DNA of 64,000 nt from Bin76 sp963665765 (GCA_963665765.1 OY762464.1:806001-870000); one strand, 5' to 3'; positions 8,467 through 17,261 are shown, numbered from the stretch's first letter. A program made the numbers and translations. Notes: generated by a model not told the origin, from the letters alone.

Positions 8467-9663
8467 ATGGAGAAATCGGATCGAGTCCCGGCCGGTCTGG
8501 TCCTGGTAGCCATCGCCACGGTGATGCTGGTGACCAACGGCGGCTCCACTTTCTCCATAGCGCAAGAGGAAGAAACGGGGGAAGGGCCGGCTCAGATCGA
8601 AAGAGCTGCGGTTGATGAGGCCTGCGGGATCTCGCGGGTCCATTTTGCGGTGTACGAAGACGCCCTCGGCGCCTTCCAGCAGGCCACTGCCGAATGGGAT
8701 GTGATCTCAGAGGAAATCGAGATCGTTCAAAGTCGCAGGGAGGTGGCTATCTCCCTGGTCGCCCACCAAGCCCAGGAGGTGGAAAAACTGCGGGCCGGGT
8801 TGGAGGAAACCGCCATCGAACTGTACATGCAGCAGGGTGTTTTGAGTCTCGCCCCCTTCCTGGGAGAGAACCCCGGAGATGCGCTGGTCGGCAGCCAATA
8901 TTTGGCAATTGACACCGACACGAAGCTGGACGAGATAAACAACTATCTGAGCTCTCAGCGGGACCTGGACCGCCACCAAGAAGAAATAGCCGCGGTGGAA
9001 GCCGAGTTGGCGGAATTGGAAACCAAGCGGCAGGAGTGGATGAGGGATCTGGCGGAGGCTTCCCAGGATCAATATGTGGCCTGGGAGGAACTCGACGCCC
9101 AATGTCAGGAATTGGTCAGGCAGTGGGAGATTCAGGAGGCCCGCCGCCGGGCCGCGGCCGCCCGCCGCCGAGCGGCGGCCCAAGCGGCCGAAGCCCGCCG
9201 ACGCGAGCAGGCTCGCCTCCAAGCCATAGCCCGGTCATCCCGGCAGAGTCAGGGAGTGGGCCCCATTCCCGGACTGATCTGCCCCTTCCCCGGGTCGTCT
9301 TTCGTGGACTCCTGGGGCGCACCTCGTTCGGGAGGAAGGTCCCACCGGGGAGTGGACATGTTCGGGCCCCATGGCGCTTCACTGTATGCGGTGGCCGGGG
9401 GAACCATCACCATCACCAACGGAGGTCTGGGGGGCCGGGGTCTGTGGATCCACAGCGACACGGGTGTCGCCTATTACTACGCCCACTTGAGTAACTGGGC
9501 GGTCAGCCAGGGCGACCGGGTGAACCGGGGGCAAGTGGTGGGTTACAACGGCGCCTCCGGAAACGCCTACGGAGGACTTCCCCACCTCCATCTCCAACTC
9601 CATCCCGGCGGGAGGGGAACGCCTGCCTATAACCCCTACCCGACCATCAGAGCGGCTTGCTAG
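8467..9663 (+). CDS. coiled-coil M23 family metallopeptidase
   Basis: Secreted or membrane-tethered murein hydrolase-like protein (398 aa). It has an N-terminal signal or anchor segment (residues 8-30), a long Glu/Gln/Arg/Ala-rich coiled coil (about 45-245) and a C-terminal LytM/M23 domain. The zinc ligands are visible: HRGVD (His293, Asp297) and HLHLQ (His373, His375). All four ligands being present suggests a catalytically active peptidoglycan endopeptidase rather than an EnvC-type activator. TTGACA is present at 8439-8444 but no matching -10 box is clear, and there is no strong ribosome-binding site. It precedes the acetyltransferase-mshA block by four bases. Confidence 0.85.
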   Translation: MEKSDRVPAGLVLVAIATVMLVTNGGSTFSIAQEEETGEGPAQIERAAVDEACGISRVHFAVYEDALGAFQQATAEWDVISEEIEIVQSRREVAISLVAHQAQEVEKLRAGLEETAIELYMQQGVLSLAPFLGENPGDALVGSQYLAIDTDTKLDEINNYLSSQRDLDRHQEEIAAVEAELAELETKRQEWMRDLAEASQDQYVAWEELDAQCQELVRQWEIQEARRRAAAARRRAAAQAAEARRREQARLQAIARSSRQSQGVGPIPGLICPFPGSSFVDSWGAPRSGGRSHRGVDMFGPHGASLYAVAGGTITITNGGLGGRGLWIHSDTGVAYYYAHLSNWAVSQGDRVNRGQVVGYNGASGNAYGGLPHLHLQLHPGGRGTPAYNPYPTIRAAC

Positions 9664-9667
9664 CCAG

Positions 9668-10576
9668 ATGCGCCCGCACCAGAACTGGGACACTCCGGCC
9701 TTCTGTCTGCCCCCCGTGGCCGACCATCTTGGCCCGTTTCCGGGTCCCGAATTCCTCAGAGCGGTGACCTCCCGGGGGGGCGGACACCCGGTGGAACTAG
9801 TGGAAGCCGAAGACGGCTTGCTGGCGCTTTGGCGCCAAGGCCGCACCGTGCGGATGGCCGGACCCGCTTCGGTGACCGACTACCACAGCCCACGGGGGAG
9901 CGGCGCCCAGAACCTGGTGGCCGAGTGGTGGCGAGGCCAGAGCAAAGGCACGGAAGTGATCTGGGATTCTCTCCCCCGCCGGGCGGCCGAAGTGACGGAG
10001 AGGGGCCTGATCGAGGCAGGCGCCTCCCCCGACACGGAGCAGACCGAAGTAGCGGCAGTTCTGCACCTGCCCTCCACTTTCGACGACTACCTGCAGATGG
10101 TGGGGAAAAAGGAGCGCCACGAGATACGGCGCAAGATCAGGCGCTACCAGCGTGGTTTGGGAGAGGTCAGGCTTCGGACTCAAAACGCGCCCGGCCAGGC
10201 GTTTGATGAATTCGTCAGGCTTCACCGGCTGGCCGGCGGAACCAAGGGGCAGTTTATGGACGAGGAGACGACGGCGCTGTTCCGACAGTTGGCCGATCTC
10301 CGGGGATGGCGGGTCGATCTCCTCGAGGCCGAGGACGGACGGGCTTCGGCCTGCGTGTTCGGTTACTCCGATGCCGACAGCTACTACCTGTACAACTCGT
10401 CGTTCGATCCCTCCTATTCGGCTCTCTCCCCGGGGGTGGTGCTACTGGCAACCCTGATCAGGAGGACCATCGAGGAAGGTCTCACCAGGTTCGACTTCCT
10501 GAAAGGCGAAGAGGTCTACAAACGCCGATTGGGAGCGGTGCACCGGCCTCTCTTCACGGTGAGTTGTCGGAAGTGA
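9668..10576 (+). CDS. BioF2-like (GNAT_6) acetyltransferase
   Basis: 302-residue protein of the CelD/BioF2-like GNAT family (also related to FemAB). Support comes from the KERHEIRRKIRRY stretch, YYLYNSSFDPSYSALSPG and FDFLKGEEVYKRRLGA, the usual C-terminal signature of this group. Members acylate polysaccharide or amino-sugar substrates. Its stop overlaps the GTG start of the mshA-like gene, so the two are coupled. A link to mycothiol or envelope polysaccharide synthesis is possible from context but not shown by the sequence. Confidence 0.75.
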   Translation: MRPHQNWDTPAFCLPPVADHLGPFPGPEFLRAVTSRGGGHPVELVEAEDGLLALWRQGRTVRMAGPASVTDYHSPRGSGAQNLVAEWWRGQSKGTEVIWDSLPRRAAEVTERGLIEAGASPDTEQTEVAAVLHLPSTFDDYLQMVGKKERHEIRRKIRRYQRGLGEVRLRTQNAPGQAFDEFVRLHRLAGGTKGQFMDEETTALFRQLADLRGWRVDLLEAEDGRASACVFGYSDADSYYLYNSSFDPSYSALSPGVVLLATLIRRTIEEGLTRFDFLKGEEVYKRRLGAVHRPLFTVSCRK

Positions 10577-11793
10577 TCGCCCGGGTCGCTTTTGTATCTA
10601 TGCACACCTCCCCCCTCCGGGACCCCGGGGTGGGGGATGCGGGAGGCATGAACGTCTATCTGCACGAATTGTCCTCCACCATGGCCGCCCGCGGGGTGGA
10701 GGTGGACGTGTACACCCGCCGGGATCAGCCGGGACTACCCGACATAGCGGAGGTGACGCCCAGATACCGAGTGCACCATCTGATCGCCGGGCCGGTCTCT
10801 TCCCTCTCCATCGAGGAGCAGGCGCCGCATGTGGCTGAATTCAGCCGGGCGCTGGTCGAACGACTGCAGACCAACGGCGAGATACCGGATCTGGTCCACA
10901 GTCACTACTGGCTTTCGGGATGGGCGGCCCTTCGGGCCAAGCGCCGGTTCGAAATACCGATGGCCAACTCCTTTCACACGCTCGGCCGGGTCAAGGACAC
11001 CACTCGACGAGAGGACCAGTCACCCACCGACCCGATGCGGATCGCCACAGAGCAGACCCTGATCTCAAGCGCCAACTGTGTGGTGGCCTCCACTCCCTTC
11101 GAGGCGGACGACCTGATGGATCACTACGGCGCCGACCCCACCAAACTATGCGTCTCCCCCCCGGGCGTAAACCGGACCTACTTCCGACCGGGAAGCAAGG
11201 GGCGGGCACGGTCGAAACTCGGATTGGGCGCCGAGCCACTGGCTCTGTTCGTGGGAAGAGTGCAGGCCCTGAAAGGACCCGACGTGGCCTTGGCCGCGGT
11301 GGCCCTGGCCCGAGAGCGGGTGGGGGACCTGCGCCTTCTGATAGTGGGAGGACCCAGCGGACCCGAGGGCCAACAGGAGATGGCAGCCCTGCGAGCCGCC
11401 GCCGCCCGGCTGGATCCGGGGACGGTCCTTTTTCACCCCCCGGTCAGCCACAGCCGCCTGGCCGACTTCTACCGGGCGGCTGATGTCTTGGTGGCGCCCT
11501 CCCGAAGCGAGTCGTTTGGACTGGTGGCCGCCGAAGCCCAAGCCTGCGGGTTGCCGGTGGTGGCGGCTCATAGAGGCGGTCTCAAGTACGTCGTGGAGGA
11601 CGGCGGATCGGGGCTTTTGGTGGAAGGATGGGAACCGGGAGGGTATGCCGCAGCCATCTGCAAGGTGCTGGAAGATCGAGAACTGAGCGGCGCCCTGTCA
11701 TCCCGGGCGGTGGAATGGGCGGGCCGATACTCCTGGCAGGCCACCTCCGACCGGCTGCTGGAACTGTACCGGAGCGTACTCTTCCAAAGATGA
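10573..11793 (+). CDS. mshA: MshA-like GT4 glycosyltransferase
   Basis: 406-residue retaining glycosyltransferase of family GT4. The N-terminus MHTSPLRDPGVGDAGGMNVY closely matches MshA, which links UDP-GlcNAc to inositol-3-phosphate in the first step of mycothiol synthesis. HSHYWLSG, ESFGLVAAEAQACGLPVVA (the E-x7-E motif) and HRGGLKYVVEDG are also present. The real start is GTG at 10573, overlapping the upstream stop (GTGA). Downstream is a YbjN-family gene, as for mshA in mycobacteria, which strengthens the call. A sucrose-synthase-like role is the main alternative. No other msh gene is in the window. Confidence 0.8.
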   Translation: MIARVAFVSMHTSPLRDPGVGDAGGMNVYLHELSSTMAARGVEVDVYTRRDQPGLPDIAEVTPRYRVHHLIAGPVSSLSIEEQAPHVAEFSRALVERLQTNGEIPDLVHSHYWLSGWAALRAKRRFEIPMANSFHTLGRVKDTTRREDQSPTDPMRIATEQTLISSANCVVASTPFEADDLMDHYGADPTKLCVSPPGVNRTYFRPGSKGRARSKLGLGAEPLALFVGRVQALKGPDVALAAVALARERVGDLRLLIVGGPSGPEGQQEMAALRAAAARLDPGTVLFHPPVSHSRLADFYRAADVLVAPSRSESFGLVAAEAQACGLPVVAAHRGGLKYVVEDGGSGLLVEGWEPGGYAAAICKVLEDRELSGALSSRAVEWAGRYSWQATSDRLLELYRSVLFQR

Positions 11794-12209
11794 GTGATCC
11801 CGCCGTCGTCTTGACGCATACCATCGCCGACTGGGTGGCAGACCCCGAAAGCGATGTCGAATACTCCGAGAAGGTGGACGGTCGCTGGGCCGTTCGGATG
11901 CGGCAGGGCATCCGCTCCGCCACCACCGTCTGGTGGACCGTGGGCGACCGAAGCGTCACCGCCGAGGCCTACGTGCTACCGGGTCCACCCGCCAATCAGG
12001 CCGAGGTATATCGGCTGTGCCTGCTGCGCAATCATCGCCTGTGGCGATGTCACTTTGCCCTCGACCGGGAGGGAGCGGTGGTGCTGACCGGCCGGCTGGA
12101 GGTGGCCGAGGTCAACTTCCGAACACTTGACCTGCTGCTGGGCGAGATCTATGAGGCAGTGGAACTCAGCTTCCGGCCTCTGGTGACCATGGCCTTCGCC
12201 AAGAAGTGA
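11790..12209 (+). CDS. YbjN-domain protein
   Basis: Small cytoplasmic protein (139 aa) beginning inside the mshA stop (ATGA). The motifs YSEKVDGRWAVRMRQG, then EVYRLCLLRNHRLWRCHFALD and VLTGRLEVAEVN fit the actinobacterial YbjN/secretion-chaperone-like fold that commonly follows mshA. The molecular role of this family is not established. Co-translation with mshA is likely. Confidence 0.7.
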   Translation: MSDPAVVLTHTIADWVADPESDVEYSEKVDGRWAVRMRQGIRSATTVWWTVGDRSVTAEAYVLPGPPANQAEVYRLCLLRNHRLWRCHFALDREGAVVLTGRLEVAEVNFRTLDLLLGEIYEAVELSFRPLVTMAFAKK

Positions 12210-12300
12210 CCGAAATGGCGGACTACTGATGCCCCGGACCGCGAAAAATAACCACCGAACACGCTTGCCCCGCCCTGTCGGACCCGGTCATCCTGTAAAT

Positions 12301-12385
12301 GGTCGGGCGGGAAACCGGTTCCGGCGGGCGTCACCATCAGGGAAGGCGGGATGGCGCCCATGAACGGTCCCGAACTCGCCCGACC
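12301..12385 (+). ncRNA. candidate structured leader RNA
   Basis: A possible three-helix element upstream of the SAM hydrolase gene. A closing helix pairs 12301-12309 (GGTCGGGCG) with 12377-12385 (CGCCCGACC), nine perfect pairs. Inside it, GGAA 12310-12313 can pair with TTCC 12319-12322. A longer helix pairs 12326-12330 with 12355-12359 and 12334-12338 with 12350-12354, with a three-base bulge. No open frame fills the 257-bp gap. It does not match riboswitch consensus sequences I recall. High GC makes chance pairing a real possibility. Confidence 0.35.
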
Positions 12386-12466
12386 AGTCAAGGTCACCGC
12401 CGACCGAAGAAATCTCCAATGGCCGGAACCTCTCAACAGATTGGACGCCACTCTTTAGGAAATGCC

Positions 12467-13309
12467 ATGAGCCTTCCCATCAACTTTCTGTCCGACTTTG
12501 GAACCGACGATGAATTCGTGGGGGTGGTGCACGGAGTGCTGGCCAAGATCGCCCCCCAGTCACGCGTGATCGATGTCAACCACCACATCGGGCGGGGGGA
12601 TATCCGCGCCGGCGCCCTCGCTCTGCTGCGCGCCATTCAGTACCTGCCGGCCGGGGTGACTCTGGCAGTGGTGGACCCGGGGGTGGGAACCGACCGGCGG
12701 GCTCTGGCCGTGGAAACCTCCGAGATGACCTTCGTCGGGCCGGACAACGGCCTGCTATCCCCGGCGGTGGCCATGGTGGGAGGCGCCCATAGGATAATTT
12801 CCATCGAAAATCCCGACTTTCGCCTGCCGGGCGCCGGCGCCACCTTTTGGGGACGGGACGTCTTCGCCCCGGCGGCGGCGGCACTGGCCTCAGGGGAGGC
12901 GTCGCCGGCGGATCTGGGACCTGCGATCAGTCCTCACGAAGTGACACCCCTGCTGCTTCCTCTGCCGGAGGTGACCCCCGGGCGGGTGAGCGGCGAGGCT
13001 TGGTGGGTGGACACCTTCGGCAATGTGGAAACCAACATCTCGCCCGAGGATCTGCAGAACGCCGGGCTGGAGGATTGCTCGGAACTGGCGGTCCGCATCG
13101 GCGCCTCCGTTCATCGGATCGGGAGAGGGAACGCCTATGCCGAAGTGTCTGCCGGGGAAACCCTCATCCATGTCGACTCGGCCGGTCTGATGGCTCTGTC
13201 GACCAGAGACGGACGGGCCTGCGACCGGTTGAATCTCGCCGAAGGGACGTCGGTGGTCATGGAGAGGACATCAACCCCCACAGTTGGGCCACCGCGGCGC
13301 CCACGATGA
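12467..13309 (+). CDS. SAM hydrolase/SAM hydroxide adenosyltransferase (DUF62)
   Basis: 280-residue member of the chlorinase/fluorinase-fold family, which hydrolyses S-adenosylmethionine to adenosine and methionine. Motifs are FLSDFGTDDEFVG with the substrate-binding Asp, ALLRAIQYLPAG, VVDPGVGT, FVGPDNGLL and WWVDTFGNVETNI. Halogenases of the fold carry a halide pocket that I cannot confirm, so the hydrolase role is preferred. ATG 12467 follows AGGAAAT at good spacing; the open frame upstream is leader. Its last 53 bases overlap a possible small antisense gene. Confidence 0.82.
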   Translation: MSLPINFLSDFGTDDEFVGVVHGVLAKIAPQSRVIDVNHHIGRGDIRAGALALLRAIQYLPAGVTLAVVDPGVGTDRRALAVETSEMTFVGPDNGLLSPAVAMVGGAHRIISIENPDFRLPGAGATFWGRDVFAPAAAALASGEASPADLGPAISPHEVTPLLLPLPEVTPGRVSGEAWWVDTFGNVETNISPEDLQNAGLEDCSELAVRIGASVHRIGRGNAYAEVSAGETLIHVDSAGLMALSTRDGRACDRLNLAEGTSVVMERTSTPTVGPPRRPR

Positions 13310-13352
13310 TCAGAGCCAGAATCACTATCGCCACTGCGGTGCCGGGTCGCAC
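13257..13352 (-). CDS. possible 31-residue single-pass membrane peptide
   Basis: A GTG start at 13352 with GGGAG about six bases upstream opens a 31-codon frame. After RPG it is one continuous hydrophobic helix (VAIVILALIIVGAAVAQLW) with a short polar tail. Its 3' end overlaps the SAM hydrolase gene on the opposite strand. The membrane-helix pattern and ribosome-binding site are suggestive, but so short a frame could arise by chance. No homologue is recognised. Confidence 0.35.
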   Translation of the reverse strand: MRPGTAVAIVILALIIVGAAVAQLWGLMSSP

Positions 13353-13412
13353 TATGTCACTCCCAATGAAGGGGTCGGGTGAAGCCAAGGATATCCGGTG
13401 GAAAGAGCGGCC

Positions 13413-13691
13413 ATGAGAAACAGGGATCGGCGGCTGGTCTTCTACACCCGCCCCGAATGCCATTTGTGTGCGGTAGCCGCCCCTCGGATCCGGAGGGCGG
13501 CACTGTGGACCGGCTTTGCGTTACAGGAGATAAACATCGATCACCATCCGGAGATGGCGGTCGACTACGGATTCCGCATCCCGGTGGTGGAAGGAATAGA
13601 GGGGCAGACGCTGGCAGAGGGAGAGATCAAGACCTTCCCGCTGTGGGTAGCGATCCTCAGCAGAAAGTGGAAGCTCATCCGGCGACGGTGA
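13413..13691 (+). CDS. glutaredoxin-like thioredoxin-fold protein
   Basis: 92-residue protein with FYTRPECHLCAVA (CHLC redox pair), then an INIDHHPEM strand and IPVVEG containing the cis-proline. This is the layout of the DUF836/glutaredoxin-like family. It probably acts as a small cytoplasmic disulfide oxidoreductase. It converges on the cytochrome c gene with seven bases between, so a role in cytochrome maturation is tempting but unproven. GTG 13398 is an alternative start. Confidence 0.65.
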   Translation: MRNRDRRLVFYTRPECHLCAVAAPRIRRAALWTGFALQEINIDHHPEMAVDYGFRIPVVEGIEGQTLAEGEIKTFPLWVAILSRKWKLIRRR

Positions 13692-13698
13692 GCACTGC

Positions 13699-14736
13699 TC
13701 AGTTATCGTCCTCGCCCTCGTCGGCGGCCTCCTCCACCTCGGTCTCTCCCTCGCCTCCGGTTTCTTCGACGCCGCCCTCGGCCTGGATCAAACCGCACTC
13801 CACCAGCGTCTGGTCAGGATCGGCCCCGCCGAAGCGGATCCGTTCGAAGGCCACCACCGAGGCGATCTCCTCGGCGGTGTTGCTGGTGGCGAAGCCCGGC
13901 ATGAAGCCCTCCCCACCCACCGGTTCGGCCAAATCGCCGTAGGTGTCGATCCCGGCGTCCTGGAACCCGCCGGTGGCCAGGGTCACCCATTCGATGTGGT
14001 CGGCACAGCTTGAGAAAACCGAGAGCACGGTGGCCAGGGCCGGCCCCACTCCCCCCTCGCCGTTGGCCCCGTGACATCCGGCGCAGGTCTCGAAAACCGC
14101 CTCTCCCACCACCAGGAAAGCGCCCGTCGTGTCCTCGGCGCGACCGGTGAACTCGCTTCCGTCGCAATTGGCGACTGTGGAGTCGATGCGGTTCACGGCC
14201 AACTCCACTCCTCCTTCCACACAGCCCGCCCGGGCGGAGTTTCCAGCCAGATACAACAACCCGATCACCGGGACTATCAAAAGGAGGGCGGCCAACCAGC
14301 GGGGAAGGGTGGAGGACGTTCTTTCGGTCAGGCGGGCGGTGGGCACCGACACCACCACCGGGAAAAACATCGCCTCCTTGGTGGTCACCTCCGAGGGCGG
14401 TGGTGGCGGCGCCATCACGTCGGGAGCGGGAGCGGCGGCAGGTTCAGGTTCAGGTTCAGGTTCAGCGGCGGATACCGATGCGGCGGCCGCCACCGGGGTG
14501 GGCGTGGAAGAAGGTGGCGGGGCAGGGGCGGGAGAAGGTGGCGGGGCAGGGGCGGGAGAAGCGGCGGAAGACGAGGACGAGGCCGGGGCAGACCCACCCC
14601 CTGCCCAGGCCGCCAGGATGTCTTCGACCGGAACCCCACTGGCCTGAGACCGGGCCTCCGCCGATCGCTGCACCAGAACTTCCGGGGCGCCCATGGCCTG
14701 GGCCGCTCTGGTCAGATTCTCACTCACCGACGGCAT
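13699..14736 (-). CDS. membrane-anchored monoheme cytochrome c with N-terminal docking-like motif
   Basis: 345 residues. The order is an N-terminal motif (about residues 18-48, RSAEARSQASGVPVEDILAA), a Pro/Ala/Glu linker (50-115), one membrane helix (about 147-167) and an extracytoplasmic c-type domain with one heme site, CAGCH at 218-222. A likely Met ligand is in GFMPGF, and additional cysteines occur at 172, 191 and near the C-terminus. The acidic C-terminal tail is Glu-rich. It is last in the minus-strand operon with the CcoO-like and CcoN-like genes and overlaps the former by 17 bases. It is probably an electron carrier of the neighbouring bc-type complex. Confidence 0.75.
   Translation of the reverse strand: MPSVSENLTRAAQAMGAPEVLVQRSAEARSQASGVPVEDILAAWAGGGSAPASSSSSAASPAPAPPPSPAPAPPPSSTPTPVAAAASVSAAEPEPEPEPAAAPAPDVMAPPPPPSEVTTKEAMFFPVVVSVPTARLTERTSSTLPRWLAALLLIVPVIGLLYLAGNSARAGCVEGGVELAVNRIDSTVANCDGSEFTGRAEDTTGAFLVVGEAVFETCAGCHGANGEGGVGPALATVLSVFSSCADHIEWVTLATGGFQDAGIDTYGDLAEPVGGEGFMPGFATSNTAEEIASVVAFERIRFGGADPDQTLVECGLIQAEGGVEETGGEGETEVEEAADEGEDDN
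14511..14558. repeat. two exact 24-bp tandem copies in linker coding sequence
   Basis: The same 24-bp unit occurs at 14511-14534 and 14535-14558. Read on the minus strand it encodes a duplicated Ser/Pro/Ala block of the cytochrome c linker. A neighbouring GGTTCA triplet-pair run at about 14440-14463 encodes alternating Glu-Pro. These are likely slippage products in a flexible tether. Confidence 0.8.
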
Positions 14737-15553
14737 CCTCTGTCGAAATTTTCGATTCCATCAGGTAGGCCACCAGGGAATCCATTCGATCACCCCGATA
14801 CCGAACATGGCCTCCCTCTCCCGAAAGTATCGCGGCAATGGCGTCAAGGCTCAGGCGGTTACCCACGTTGGCAAGATCAGGACCATAGCGTTGACGTCCG
14901 ATCACCTGATTGGTGTCCGACAGGGTGACCCCGCCCTGGCCGGCCATCGCAGCCAACTGGGCGTCGGCGACGATGGGCCGGACCAACTGCGTGTGACAAC
15001 CCGCGCACCCTTCCACCAGATACTCGGTTTGCCCCGATCGCGCCGATTCGGTGTACGGAATCCGGGAATGGAACGCACCGCGGCCGGTGTCGGAGAGGGG
15101 AGGGAGCACCACGGTGACTACCAGAGACATAATCAACAGGGCGGCGGCGCCGAAGAAATATCGAAACGGTCGATCCCGCCGGCCCCTGAGCACGGGTGGC
15201 GGGCCCGTTGAGGTCGCGGCGGGTTGAGCCGGAGGGGCCGAGGCAGGGACCGGCGCCGAGGGCGGCCGGGGCGGAGCGGGGGTAGGCGTCACGGAAACCG
15301 GTGAGTCCGGCTCGGGAGCAGCCGGCACGGGCGCCGGGGGCGGGGGCGGGACCGGGGGCGGGGGCGGAGTTGACGTCGGGGGTGGAGTTGGCGCCGCCGG
15401 TGGAGAAGAGACCGTGGCACTTCCCCCTGCCCAGGTTTGCAGGACTTCCTCCACTGAGACTCCATCGGCGCCGGCGCGGGCCTCCGCGGAACGGAGCACC
15501 AATTCGGCAGGAGCACCCACCACCTGGGCCGCCGCCTCCAAAGACTCGCTCAT
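14720..15553 (-). CDS. CcoO-like monoheme cytochrome c
   Basis: 277 residues. Residues 13-44 carry the shared motif RSAEARAGADGVSVEEVLQ; 45-120 is an extreme Pro/Ala linker; one membrane helix spans about 131-151. The domain after it matches subunit II of cbb3 oxidases (CcoO/FixO): EYLVEGCAGCHTQLVRP with heme at Cys183-His187, then RYGPDLANVGNRLS. A Met in RMDSLVAYLM is a likely sixth ligand. The gene starts at ATG 15553 inside the CcoN-like stop (ATGA), the ccoN-ccoO order. It is present although its partner CcoN-like protein seems unable to bind heme. Confidence 0.78.
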   Translation of the reverse strand: MSESLEAAAQVVGAPAELVLRSAEARAGADGVSVEEVLQTWAGGSATVSSPPAAPTPPPTSTPPPPPVPPPPPAPVPAAPEPDSPVSVTPTPAPPRPPSAPVPASAPPAQPAATSTGPPPVLRGRRDRPFRYFFGAAALLIMSLVVTVVLPPLSDTGRGAFHSRIPYTESARSGQTEYLVEGCAGCHTQLVRPIVADAQLAAMAGQGGVTLSDTNQVIGRQRYGPDLANVGNRLSLDAIAAILSGEGGHVRYRGDRMDSLVAYLMESKISTEDAVGE

Positions 15554-17073
15554 GCTCCCTGTTCCTCCCGCATTTCCAAGCCATTGCCCTCCTCTGAACC
15601 GGCCGACTCGTCCTCGGGGGCTATGGAGAGAATCTCTTGGGCGGCGGGACGCCCGGAAGTGAAGGTCCGGAAGGTGACCAGGCAGAAACACCCCTGGCCG
15701 GCCAGGGCCACCAGGCCCGACAATATGGACAGCCCCACCAGCAGCGAAGACATCCCGGTCAGATCACCCCAGCCTTCGCCGGTGGGGCTCACACCGGTGA
15801 AGGAACCTCCCGTCCAACTGTAACCCGACACCAATCCGGCTCCCACCAGCAGAGCACAGGTCAAACCCACTCCCCAGAAAGTCAACCGGAGATGCAACCG
15901 GGCCAGCCCCGGGCCGGCCAGCCCGCGCCCGCTGACAGACGGGAGAGCCTGATAGGTCCAGGCCGCCACGAACAATCCGCCCGCCCCGAACAGAGTGCCG
16001 TAGAGCACGCCGTCCCAGAAGGGGGTCAGGCCCACCACGGCCGCGGCGGAGCGGACACTTCCGAAGCTGGTGAGCGAAGTGGTCCACAACGCGAAGAAGG
16101 ATCCCCCCAGGGCGGCCGCCACCACCGGACGACCCTTCCAGTCCGCCCAGACCTGATCGGCGGTCAAAGCGAGGTTGGCGGCATTGGCCAGAGCCGAAAT
16201 CGGCAGCGCGAGAGTCATCAGAAAAACCACCGCCTCCAACCAGTCGGGTATGGGCCCGAAAACCAGCGGCCCGGCGCCCGACCAGGCCGCCGCGAACGCC
16301 AGAGACCAGAACCCGACTCTGGCCAACTGTCGGCTGGCCAGGGGATTACGGGTGTCCTTCACCAATACGTAATACGCCAATCCCACCCCCATCCCCACCA
16401 CCCACAGATTGGAGAGCCCGAACAGCGCCACGGACTCCGACAGAGCGCCCCCCACGGACGAAGCCGGAGCAAGGGCGCCCACCAGGTACAAGAGAGGCAA
16501 CCAGACCACTCCGGCCAGGGCGTACCACAGGGAGACGTAGATGTTGGGTTCCTGTCGATGACGAACCGTGGAGACGGTCACCGCCATGGGAGTCATCAGG
16601 GTTGCCAGGAGCGGAAACGCAACCCACCAGGGAAGGGCGAAGGGACCGCTCCCATCCCCCCAGCCCAGCAGCACCGTCACGGCGCCCACCACCGTCACCC
16701 CGGCCGTGGCTGTCCCGCCGGCTAGGGCCAGTCCCTCTCTCCGCAGGGGGGTGCCGGTGAGCCTGGGAAGCAAGTAGTAGATCCCACCGGCCAGGGACAG
16801 GGTCAGCCACCCCACCAGCGCCAGCAAGAGCGCCACCGACCGGACACGACCGTAGGAGAAGGGTCCGGTCAGGGTACCGGTAAAACGGACCTCCACCATC
16901 GCCACCACCCAGACGATCCCCGCCAGGGCCAAAAAAGCGGTGGAGCACACGATATGCCACTTGACAGCCGCGTCAGAACCGCGGGTTCCCGCCCAAGCGG
17001 CGTACCGTCCGACTCGCTCATTCGGATGTGCGACTTGATTATTCTTGGTTGTATTCAGAGCACGAACCCCCAT
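15550..17073 (-). CDS. CcoN-like (cbb3 subunit I) membrane protein lacking metal-ligand histidines
   Basis: 507-residue polytopic protein with 12 or more hydrophobic helices. It aligns by eye to CcoN through SYGRVRSV, EPNIYVSLWY, YYVLVKD, a W...IPDW segment and a TPFWDG region. In CcoN these places hold the six heme b, heme b3 and CuB histidines. Here the equivalents are Ala81, Phe/Ser near 218-221, Gly-Pro near 269-270, and Val/Tyr near 356-358. Only four histidines exist in the whole protein (16, 40, 172, 394), none at a ligand position. It therefore probably cannot reduce oxygen and may be a structural subunit. ATG 17073 is preceded by CCGGAG. Confidence 0.72.
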   Translation of the reverse strand: MGVRALNTTKNNQVAHPNERVGRYAAWAGTRGSDAAVKWHIVCSTAFLALAGIVWVVAMVEVRFTGTLTGPFSYGRVRSVALLLALVGWLTLSLAGGIYYLLPRLTGTPLRREGLALAGGTATAGVTVVGAVTVLLGWGDGSGPFALPWWVAFPLLATLMTPMAVTVSTVRHRQEPNIYVSLWYALAGVVWLPLLYLVGALAPASSVGGALSESVALFGLSNLWVVGMGVGLAYYVLVKDTRNPLASRQLARVGFWSLAFAAAWSGAGPLVFGPIPDWLEAVVFLMTLALPISALANAANLALTADQVWADWKGRPVVAAALGGSFFALWTTSLTSFGSVRSAAAVVGLTPFWDGVLYGTLFGAGGLFVAAWTYQALPSVSGRGLAGPGLARLHLRLTFWGVGLTCALLVGAGLVSGYSWTGGSFTGVSPTGEGWGDLTGMSSLLVGLSILSGLVALAGQGCFCLVTFRTFTSGRPAAQEILSIAPEDESAGSEEGNGLEMREEQGA

Positions 17074-17195
17074 GGCTCCGGAGATGAAGGTTAGCCTATG
17101 ATCGCCGCTCCAAAAGATAGCAAGATGGAAACCTCCCTGGGCGCTACCGCCCTTCCCCGGGAGAAGACCGGCCGCCAACCGCCACCCGGCGGAAG

Positions 17196-17224
17196 TTGGT
17201 GTGGAATATCCTTCGGTGTAAAAA
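17196..17224 (+). promoter_or_regulatory. candidate promoter of the bc-complex operon
   Basis: TTGGTG at 17196-17201 and TAAAAA at 17219-17224 are separated by 17 bases, in the 188-bp gap between the two divergent respiratory operons. The first ATG lies 38 bases further down. The -10 box is imperfect; no transcript evidence exists. Confidence 0.4.
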
Positions 17225-17261
17225 TAAGAGTGCTCCGACCCAGGAAGGTCATCCGCTAACG

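Noticed and set aside
15637..16725. 362-codon plus-strand frame antisense to the CcoN-like gene
   Set aside because: Gln/Gly/Pro/Arg-rich sequence typical of a reversed membrane-protein gene; not coding.
15550..17073. Functional cbb3 oxygen reductase
   Set aside because: Gene order ccoN-ccoO suggested it, but the histidine ligands are missing and no ccoP or ccoG-like gene is present, so terminal oxidase activity is not claimed.
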